A stretch of DNA of 64,000 bases, from positions 1 through 64,000 of the forward strand of contig NZ_LZIJ01000049.1 in the NCBI RefSeq assembly GCF_001667115.1, in the 5' to 3' direction. This document shows positions 57,154 through 64,000 of the stretch, piece by piece. The position numbers and the translations under genes are program-made. This DNA comes from Mycobacterium sp. 852002-51163_SCH5372311 (GTDB taxonomy: Bacteria; Actinomycetota; Actinomycetes; Mycobacteriales; Mycobacteriaceae). The notes beneath the pieces are model-generated. The model was not told the DNA's origin. It saw only the letters and a program-made list of their open reading frames with translations, and made no database searches. Position 1 is the first letter of the stretch, and each line of letters begins with the position of its first letter.

Positions 57154-59043
57154 ATGGTGTACCACAACCCATTCATCGTGAATGGGAAGATCAGGTTCCC
57201 GGACAACACGAACCTGGTCAAGCATGTCGAGCGGTGGGCCAAGCTTCGCGGCGGCAAGCTGGCGTACCGGTTCCTGGACTACTCCACCGAACGTGAGGGT
57301 GTCGAACGGGACATCTCGTGGTCGGACTTCAGCGCCCGCAACCGTGCCGTGGGAGCACGTCTGCAGCAGGTCACCCAGCCCGGTGACCGCATCGCCATCC
57401 TGTGCCCGCAGAACCTGGACTATCTGGTCGCCTTCTTCGGCGCGCTGTACTCCGGACGTATCGCGGTGCCGCTGTTCGACCCGGCCGAGCCGGGTCACGT
57501 CGGCCGGTTGCACGCGGTGCTCGACGACTGCACCCCGTCGACGATCTTGACCACCACCGACTCGGCGGAGGGCGTCCGCAAATTCATCCGCGCCCGTTCG
57601 GCCAAGGAACGCCCGCGCGTCATCGCCGTCGACGCGGTGCCCGACGAGGTGGCCGTCACCTGGCAGGAGCCGGAAGCCACCGAGGGCACCACCGCGTACC
57701 TGCAGTACACCTCCGGCTCCACCCGCACCCCGACCGGTGTGCAGATAACCCACTTGAACTTGCCCACCAACGTGCTGCAGGTGCTGAACGCGCTGGAGGG
57801 CACCGAAGGTGACCGGGGGGTGAGCTGGCTGCCGTTCTTCCACGACATGGGTCTGATCACCGCGCTGCTTTCCCCGGTGTTCGGTTACAGCTTCACCTTC
57901 ATGACCCCCGCCGCGTTCGTGCGCCGGCCCGGCCGCTGGATTCGCGAACTCGCCCGCAAGCCCGGCGAGACGGGCGGTACGTTCTCGGCCGCGCCGAACT
58001 TCGCGTTCGAACATGCCGCCAACCGCGGGCTGCCGCGCGACGACGAGCCGCCACTGGACCTGAGCAACGTCAAGGGGATCCTGAACGGCAGCGAGCCGGT
58101 ATCGCCGGCGTCGATGCGCAAGTTCTACGACGCCTTCCGGCCCTACGGCCTGCCGGAGACCGCGGTCAAACCGTCCTACGGGCTGGCGGAGGCGACGCTG
58201 TTCGTGTCGACGACCCCGATGGACGAGCCGCCGACGGTCATCCACGTCGACCGCGACGAGCTGAACAACCAACGCTTCGTCGAGGTGGCCGCGGATGCGC
58301 CGAATGCCGTCGCGCAGGTTTCCGCCGGCGTGATCGGTGTCGACGAGTGGGCCGTCATCGTCGACCCCGAGTCCGCCAGCGAGCTGCCCGACGGGCAGAT
58401 CGGCGAGATCTGGTTGCACGGCAAGAACCTGGGCACCGGCTACTGGAACAAGGAAGAAGAGACCAACCACACCTTCCGCAACATCCTGAAGTCGCGGATC
58501 AGCGAGTCGCACGCCGAGGGCGCCGCTGACGACGGGCTGTGGGTCCGCACCGGCGACTACGGCACCTACTTCAAGGGACACCTCTATATAGCGGGCCGGA
58601 TCAAGGACCTTGTCATCATCGACGGCCGCAACCACTACCCGCAGGACCTCGAGTTCACGGCGCAGGAATCGAACAAGGCGTTACGCGTCGGCTATGTCGC
58701 CGCGTTCTCGGTGCCGGCCAACCAGCTGCCCCAGAACGTGTTCGACGACCCGCACGCCGGCCTCAAGTTCGACCCCGAAGACACCTCCGAGCAGTTGGTG
58801 ATCGTCGCGGAGCGGGCGGCCGGCACGCACAAGCTCGACTACCAGCCCATCGCCGACGACGTCCGGGCGGCCATCGCCGTCGGGCACGGCGTGACCGTGC
58901 GGGATGTGCTGCTGGTGCAGGCCGGAACCATTCCCCGGACATCCAGCGGCAAGATCGGCCGTCGCGCATGCCGGACCGCCTACATGGACGGCAGCCTGCG
59001 CAGCGGCGTCGCATCCCCGACGGTCTTCGCCACCGGATCCTGA
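57154..59043 (+). CDS. fadD32: Long-chain fatty acyl-AMP ligase FadD32
   Basis: 629 residues. Activates meromycolic acid as the acyl-adenylate and loads it on the N-terminal ACP of Pks13. [19 protein letters not shown] is the AMP-binding P-loop; [41 protein letters not shown] and [13 protein letters not shown] are the other adenylation motifs. ATG 57154 has AGGAGA upstream. An H37Rv-like longer N terminus is out of frame here. Confidence 0.97.
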   Translation: MVYHNPFIVNGKIRFPDNTNLVKHVERWAKLRGGKLAYRFLDYSTEREGVERDISWSDFSARNRAVGARLQQVTQPGDRIAILCPQNLDYLVAFFGALYSGRIAVPLFDPAEPGHVGRLHAVLDDCTPSTILTTTDSAEGVRKFIRARSAKERPRVIAVDAVPDEVAVTWQEPEATEGTTAYLQYTSGSTRTPTGVQITHLNLPTNVLQVLNALEGTEGDRGVSWLPFFHDMGLITALLSPVFGYSFTFMTPAAFVRRPGRWIRELARKPGETGGTFSAAPNFAFEHAANRGLPRDDEPPLDLSNVKGILNGSEPVSPASMRKFYDAFRPYGLPETAVKPSYGLAEATLFVSTTPMDEPPTVIHVDRDELNNQRFVEVAADAPNAVAQVSAGVIGVDEWAVIVDPESASELPDGQIGEIWLHGKNLGTGYWNKEEETNHTFRNILKSRISESHAEGAADDGLWVRTGDYGTYFKGHLYIAGRIKDLVIIDGRNHYPQDLEFTAQESNKALRVGYVAAFSVPANQLPQNVFDDPHAGLKFDPEDTSEQLVIVAERAAGTHKLDYQPIADDVRAAIAVGHGVTVRDVLLVQAGTIPRTSSGKIGRRACRTAYMDGSLRSGVASPTVFATGS

Positions 59044-59062
59044 GCAACCACCAAAGGGACTT

Positions 59063-62000
59063 ATGTCTGAGATAGCCGATTCTGCGGACAACACGGACCC
59101 CACCTCGGAGGGGACTGCGGGGAACGCGCCCGCCAAGAAGAGCGAAATCACGGTCCCCGAGATGCGGCAGTGGCTGCGCAACTGGGTGGGCAAGGCCGTC
59201 GGGAAGTCGCCGGACTCGATCGACGAGTCGGTGCCGATGGTGGAGCTGGGTCTGTCGTCGCGCGACGCAGTGGCGATGGCGGCCGACATCGAGGACCTGA
59301 CCGGCGTCACGCTGTCGGTTGCGGTGGCTTTCCAGCATCCGACCATCGAAGCGCTGGCGACCCGGATCGTCGAGGGCGAGCCGGAAACGGAGACCTCGGC
59401 CTTCGACGACAATATGGACTGGTCGCGGGCCGGCGCGGCCGAACGCGTCGACATCGCCATCGTCGGGCTGTCCACGCGGTTCCCCGGCGACATGAACAGC
59501 CCAGACGAGACCTGGCAGGCCCTGATGGAGGGCCGCGACGCGATCACCGATCTGCCCGAGGGCCGGTGGTCGGAATTCCTCGAAGAGCCGCGGCTGGCCG
59601 CGCGCGTCGCCACCGCACGCACCCGCGGCGGCTACCTGAAGGACATCAAGGGCTTCGACTCGGAGTTCTTCGCGGTGGCCAAGACCGAAGCCGACAACAT
59701 CGACCCGCAGCAGCGGATGGCGCTGGAGCTGACCTGGGAGGCGCTCGAGCACGCCCGCATTCCGGCGTCCAGCCTGCGCGGTAAGCCCGTCGGCGTGTAC
59801 GTCGGCAGCTCCACCAACGACTACAGCTTCCTGGCCGTCTCGGACCCCACCGTCGCGCATCCCTACGCGATCACCGGTACCAGCAGCTCGATCATCGCCA
59901 ACCGGGTGTCCTACTTCTACGACTTCCGCGGGCCTTCGGTCACCATCGACACCGCGTGCTCGAGTTCGCTGGTGGCGATGCACCAGGGCGTGCAGGCACT
60001 GCGCAACGGCGAGGCCGACGTGGTGGTGGCGGGCGGTGTCAATGCCTTGATCACCCCGATGGTGACGCTCGGGTTCGACGAGATCGGCGCGGTGCTGGCT
60101 CCCGACGGCCGGATCAAGTCGTTCTCGTCGGACGCCGACGGCTACACCCGCTCCGAGGGCGGCGGCATGGTGGTACTCAAGCGGGTCGACGACGCGCGAC
60201 GCGACGGTGACCAGATCCTGGCCGTCATCGCGGGCAGCGCGGTCAATCACGACGGCCGGTCCAACGGCCTGATCGCCCCCAACCAGGATGCGCAGGCCGA
60301 GGTGTTGCGCCGCGCCTATAAGGACGCCGGCATCGACCCGCGCACCGTCGACTATGTCGAGGCGCACGGCACCGGGACCATTCTCGGTGACCCGATCGAG
60401 GCCGAGGCGCTGGGCCGCGTCGTCGGCAAGGGGCGTCCCGCCGACCGACCGGTGCTGTTGGGCGCGGTCAAGACCAACGTCGGCCACCTGGAGTCGGCCG
60501 CCGGTGCGGCCAGCATCGCCAAGGTGGTGCTGGCCCTGCAGCACGACAAGCTGCCGCCGTCCATCAACTTCGCGGGGCCCAGCCCGTACATCGACTTCGA
60601 CGCGATGCACCTCAAGGTCATCGACCAGGCCACCGACTGGCCCCGCTACGGGGGTTACGCCCTGGCCGGGGTGTCCAGCTTCGGCTTCGGTGGGGCCAAC
60701 GCGCACATGGTGGTTCGCGAAGTCTTGCCGCGCGACGTGATCGAGCGGGAACCCGAGGCCGAGCCGGCCCAGCCGGTCCAGACCGAAGCCGCCGCCCAGC
60801 CGGGCGGCCTGGAAGGCCACGCGCTCCGGTTCGACGACTTCGGCAACATCCTCACCGCCACGCCGGACGCCGAAGAGCCCGAACCCGAACTTCCGGGCCT
60901 GACCGAAGAGGCAGTGCGGCTCAAGGAAGCCGCACTGGAAGAGCTTGCCGCGCAAGAGGCGACGGCTCCCGTGATTCCGTTGGCCGTGTCGGCGTTTCTG
61001 ACGTCGCGCAAGAAGGCCGCCGCCGCCGAGCTGGCGGACTGGATGGAGAGCCCCGAAGGCCGCGCATCGTCGCTGGAGTCGATCGGCCGGTCGTTGTCGC
61101 GGCGCAACCACGGCCGCTCTCGCGCGGTAGTGCTGGCCCACGACCACGACGAGGCGATCAAGGGCCTGCGTGCGGTTGCCGCGGGCAAGCAGGCGCCGAA
61201 CGTGTTCAGCACGGACGGTCCGGTGACCAACGGCCCGGTGTGGGTGCTCGCCGGCTTCGGCGCGCAGCACCGCAAGATGGGCAAGAGCCTGTATCTGCGC
61301 AACGAGGTCTTCGCCGAGTGGATCGAGAAGGTCGACGCGCTCGTCCAGGACGAACTGGGATACTCGGTGCTCGAGCTGATCCTGGACGACTCGCAGGACT
61401 ACGGCATCGAGACCACCCAGGTCACCATCTTCGCGATCCAGATCGCGCTCGGTGAGCTGCTCAAGCATCACGGGGCCAAGCCGGCCGCGGTGGTCGGCCA
61501 GTCATTGGGCGAGGCCGCATCGGCCTACTTCGCCGGCGGGCTCTCGCTGCGCGACGCCACCCGTGCGATCTGCTCACGCTCGCATCTGATGGGCGAGGGC
61601 GAGGCGATGCTGTTCGGCGAGTACATCCGGTTGATGGCGTTGGTGGAGTACTCCGCCGACGAGATCAAGACGGTGTTCTCTGACTTCCCGGATCTTGAGG
61701 TGTGTGTTTACGCCGCACCGAACCAGACCGTCATCGGCGGTCCGCCCGAGCAGGTGGACGCGATCATCGCCCGCGCGGAATCCGAGGGCAAGTTCGCCCG
61801 CAAGTTCCAGACCAAGGGCGCCAGCCATACCTCGCAGATGGATCCGCTGCTCGGTGAGCTCACGGCCGAGCTGCAGGGCATCAAGCCGATGAGCCCGACG
61901 GCCGGGATCTTCTCGACGGTGCACGAGGGCCGCTACATCAAGCCGGGCAGCGAGCCGATCCACGACGTCGAGTACTGGAAGAAGGGTCTGCGGCATTCCG

Positions 62001-64000
62001 TCTACTTCACCCACGGCATCCGCAACGCCGTGGACAGCGGGCACACCACATTCCTGGAGCTCGCGCCCAACCCGGTGGCATTGATGCAGGTGGGTTTGAC
62101 GACGGCTGCTGCCGGTCTTCCTGACGCCCAGCTGATCCCGACGCTGGCCCGCAAGCAGGACGAAGTCGAGTCGATCACCTCGACGATGGCCCAGCTGTAC
62201 GTGTACGGACACGACCTGGATATCTGGACTTTGTTCCCGCGGCGCTCCGACGGGCCGCTGGGGCCGGAGGATTTCGCCAACATTCCGCCGACCCGGTTCA
62301 AGCGCAAGGAACACTGGCTGCCCGCGCACTTTTCCGGCGACGCCTCGGTGGTGATGCCGGGCAACCATGTCGCGCTGCCGGACGGCCGGCACGTCTGGGA
62401 GTACGCGCCCCGTGAGGGCAAGACGGACTTGGCTGGATTGGTGAGAGCCGCTGCGGCACAAGTGCTTCCGGATTCGCAGTTGACGGCCGCCGAGCAGCGG
62501 GCGGTGCCCGGCGAGGGCGCCCGGCTGGTCACCACGATGACGCGGCATCCCGGCGGCGCGTCGGTTCAGGTGCACGCGCGGATCGACGAGTCGTTCACGC
62601 TGGTGTACGACGCGCTGGTGGCCCGCGCCGGTTCCGAAGCGGTGTTGCCGACGGCCGTGGGCGCCGGCACCGCAATCGCTGCCACCGCGACCCCCGCGGC
62701 TACTCCGGTGGCGGCCGAACCGGTGGGCGCCGAAGAAGACGCCGAGACGCTGTCGGACAGCTTGACCGCCCGCTATATGCCCAGCGACTTCGTCAAGTGG
62801 TCGCCGGATTCCGGCGAGACCATCGCCGATCGGCTGGGCAGCATCGTCGCGGCGGCGATGGGGTACGAGCCCGAGGACCTGCCGTGGGAGGTGCCGCTGA
62901 TCGAGCTGGGCCTGGACTCGCTGATGGCCGTGCGCATCAAGAACCGTGTCGAGTACGACTTCGACCTGCCACCGATCCAGTTGCAGGCGGTGCGCGACGC
63001 GAACCTCTACAACGTCGAGAAGCTGATCGAGTACGCGATCGAGCACCGCGACGAGGTGGAGCAGCTGCACGAGTACCAGCGCAGTCAGACCGCCGAGGAG
63101 ATCGCCCGGGCTCAGGCGGAATTGCTCAGTGGCGCAACGCCTTCGACGGTGCTGGCGCCCGCGCCCGATCCGCAGGCCGAGCCTCAGACCCAGCCTGCGG
63201 AACCGGCTGCGCCGGCGGAGCAGTCACCGCCGCCGACGGAAGGCGTCATCCCGCCCCCGCCGACCGACCCGTCTGGCCCGTCGGGCACTTCCGGTGCTGA
63301 GGGGAATGGCGGTGCTCGGGGGAATGGCGCACAGCCGAACCTGGCGGCCGCCGCGGAGGCGCTGAACCAGCAGGCCGTCGCCGCGGCGCTCAACTCCGAC
63401 GTGCCGCCGCGCGACGCCGCCGAGCGGGTCACCTTCGCCACCTGGGCGATCGTCACCGGCAAGTCACCCGGCGGCATCTTCAACACGCTGCCCCAGCTGG
63501 ACCAGGACAGCGCCGCCAAGATGGCGCAGCGACTGTCGGAGCGCGCCGAAGGACCGATCACCGCCGAGGACGTGCTGAGCTCGTCGAACATCGAGGAGCT
63601 GGCCGACAAGGTGCGCGGGTACCTCGAGGCCGGCCAGATCGACGGCTTCGTCCGTACGCTGCGGGCCCGGCCAGACGGCAGCTCGAAAGTGCCGGTGTTC
63701 GTGTTCCATCCGGCGGGCGGGTCGACGGTGGTCTACGAGCCGCTGCTCAACCGGCTGCCGCCGGATACGCCGATGTACGGCTTGGAGCGGGTGGAAGGCT
63801 CGATCGAAGAGCGTGCGGCGGCCTACGTTCCGAAGCTGATCGAAATGCAGGGCGACGGGCCCTACATTCTGGCCGGCTGGTCGCTGGGCGGTGTGCTGGC
63901 CTACGCGTGCGCGATCGGGCTCAAGCGGCTCGGCAAGGACGTCCGGTGGGTCGGGCTGATCGACGCGGTGCGCGCGGGCGAAGAGATTCCGCAGACCAAG
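59063..64000 (+). CDS. pks13: Polyketide synthase Pks13 (truncated by window end)
   Basis: 1646 codons are in the window; the stop lies beyond it. Condenses the meromycolyl chain with a C26 carboxyacyl chain to make mycolic acid. Domains in order: N-terminal ACP (Ser66 in GLSSRD), ketosynthase (Cys299 in DTACSSS), acyltransferase (Ser814 in GQSLGEA), second ACP (Ser1286 in GLDSLM), a Pro-rich linker, then the thioesterase (Ser1607 in GWSLGG), which moves the product to trehalose. ATG 59063 is preceded by AAAGGGA. It follows fadD32 by 19 bases; accD4 should lie beyond the edge. Confidence 0.98.
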   Translation, partial: MSEIADSADNTDPTSEGTAGNAPAKKSEITVPEMRQWLRNWVGKAVGKSPDSIDESVPMVELGLSSRDAVAMAADIEDLTGVTLSVAVAFQHPTIEALATRIVEGEPETETSAFDDNMDWSRAGAAERVDIAIVGLSTRFPGDMNSPDETWQALMEGRDAITDLPEGRWSEFLEEPRLAARVATARTRGGYLKDIKGFDSEFFAVAKTEADNIDPQQRMALELTWEALEHARIPASSLRGKPVGVYVGSSTNDYSFLAVSDPTVAHPYAITGTSSSIIANRVSYFYDFRGPSVTIDTACSSSLVAMHQGVQALRNGEADVVVAGGVNALITPMVTLGFDEIGAVLAPDGRIKSFSSDADGYTRSEGGGMVVLKRVDDARRDGDQILAVIAGSAVNHDGRSNGLIAPNQDAQAEVLRRAYKDAGIDPRTVDYVEAHGTGTILGDPIEAEALGRVVGKGRPADRPVLLGAVKTNVGHLESAAGAASIAKVVLALQHDKLPPSINFAGPSPYIDFDAMHLKVIDQATDWPRYGGYALAGVSSFGFGGANAHMVVREVLPRDVIEREPEAEPAQPVQTEAAAQPGGLEGHALRFDDFGNILTATPDAEEPEPELPGLTEEAVRLKEAALEELAAQEATAPVIPLAVSAFLTSRKKAAAAELADWMESPEGRASSLESIGRSLSRRNHGRSRAVVLAHDHDEAIKGLRAVAAGKQAPNVFSTDGPVTNGPVWVLAGFGAQHRKMGKSLYLRNEVFAEWIEKVDALVQDELGYSVLELILDDSQDYGIETTQVTIFAIQIALGELLKHHGAKPAAVVGQSLGEAASAYFAGGLSLRDATRAICSRSHLMGEGEAMLFGEYIRLMALVEYSADEIKTVFSDFPDLEVCVYAAPNQTVIGGPPEQVDAIIARAESEGKFARKFQTKGASHTSQMDPLLGELTAELQGIKPMSPTAGIFSTVHEGRYIKPGSEPIHDVEYWKKGLRHSVYFTHGIRNAVDSGHTTFLELAPNPVALMQVGLTTAAAGLPDAQLIPTLARKQDEVESITSTMAQLYVYGHDLDIWTLFPRRSDGPLGPEDFANIPPTRFKRKEHWLPAHFSGDASVVMPGNHVALPDGRHVWEYAPREGKTDLAGLVRAAAAQVLPDSQLTAAEQRAVPGEGARLVTTMTRHPGGASVQVHARIDESFTLVYDALVARAGSEAVLPTAVGAGTAIAATATPAATPVAAEPVGAEEDAETLSDSLTARYMPSDFVKWSPDSGETIADRLGSIVAAAMGYEPEDLPWEVPLIELGLDSLMAVRIKNRVEYDFDLPPIQLQAVRDANLYNVEKLIEYAIEHRDEVEQLHEYQRSQTAEEIARAQAELLSGATPSTVLAPAPDPQAEPQTQPAEPAAPAEQSPPPTEGVIPPPPTDPSGPSGTSGAEGNGGARGNGAQPNLAAAAEALNQQAVAAALNSDVPPRDAAERVTFATWAIVTGKSPGGIFNTLPQLDQDSAAKMAQRLSERAEGPITAEDVLSSSNIEELADKVRGYLEAGQIDGFVRTLRARPDGSSKVPVFVFHPAGGSTVVYEPLLNRLPPDTPMYGLERVEGSIEERAAAYVPKLIEMQGDGPYILAGWSLGGVLAYACAIGLKRLGKDVRWVGLIDAVRAGEEIPQTK

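Noticed and set aside
58763-61471. 902-codon open frame opposite fadD32/pks13
   Set aside because: Antisense shadow; Arg/His/Gly-rich composition and no domain.

Overview
This window is chromosomal DNA of a Mycobacterium, most likely a slow-growing non-tuberculous species. The gene order follows the M. tuberculosis H37Rv block Rv3859c-Rv3800c in reverse orientation (homolog names are from memory of the family, not from a search). High G+C with G/C-rich third codon positions, GTG starts, and a contiguous mycolate/arabinogalactan cell-wall cluster (erp, glf, glfT2, ubiA, aftB, fbpA, fbpD, culp6, fadD32, pks13) make the genus call firm. The species cannot be fixed from the sequence alone.

Layout. 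0-7 kb: gltB-gltD glutamate synthase and a small conserved-looking peptide gene. 7-11.4 kb: an accessory stretch with an F420-type oxidoreductase, a repeat array, a small membrane protein, a PHP phosphoesterase, a VapBC toxin-antitoxin pair and a DinB polymerase. 11.4-19.5 kb: ethR/ethA with operator, rraA, a membrane H-NS-like gene, a CopC-YcnI pair, the Rv3850 homolog, espR, the Rv3847 homolog, sodA and a 50-residue membrane peptide gene. 19.5-30 kb: an apparent DnaA-box cluster, a DUF4328-type membrane protein, glpQ1, bfrB and the Rv3839 homolog (both with IdeR boxes), a full-length LCP ligase, pheA, a phosphatase, a Cys-rich peptide, a zincin, a septum-formation-type protein and serS. 30-38.4 kb: a TetR regulator with two matching operators next to a CrtI-like dehydrogenase, an MBL-Rieske fusion protein, two tandem acyltransferases plus the stub of a third, and a HAD phosphatase. 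The sulfolipid genes that M. tuberculosis carries in this interval are absent.

38.5-43.3 kb is the most unusual part. A three-gene operon encodes a DUF1190/YgiB-like membrane protein, a glutathionylspermidine-synthase-like ATP-grasp ligase (YgiC/YjfC type) and a DUF350 (YjfL-like) membrane protein. Facing it is a single gene that fuses an ornithine/diaminopimelate-type PLP decarboxylase to a spermidine-synthase-like domain. Together they look like a cassette that makes an amine and ligates it to a carboxyl-bearing partner near the membrane. I do not know of a characterised mycobacterial counterpart.

43.3-64 kb: a peptidoglycan amidase (Rv3811-like), the repeat-rich surface protein gene erp, then the galactan/arabinan operon glf-glfT2-phosphatase-ubiA-aftB, the mycolyltransferases fbpA and fbpD, the cutinase-like culp6, and fadD32-pks13, which runs off the right edge. 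These genes build galactan, make the arabinose donor, cap arabinan, and make and attach mycolic acids.
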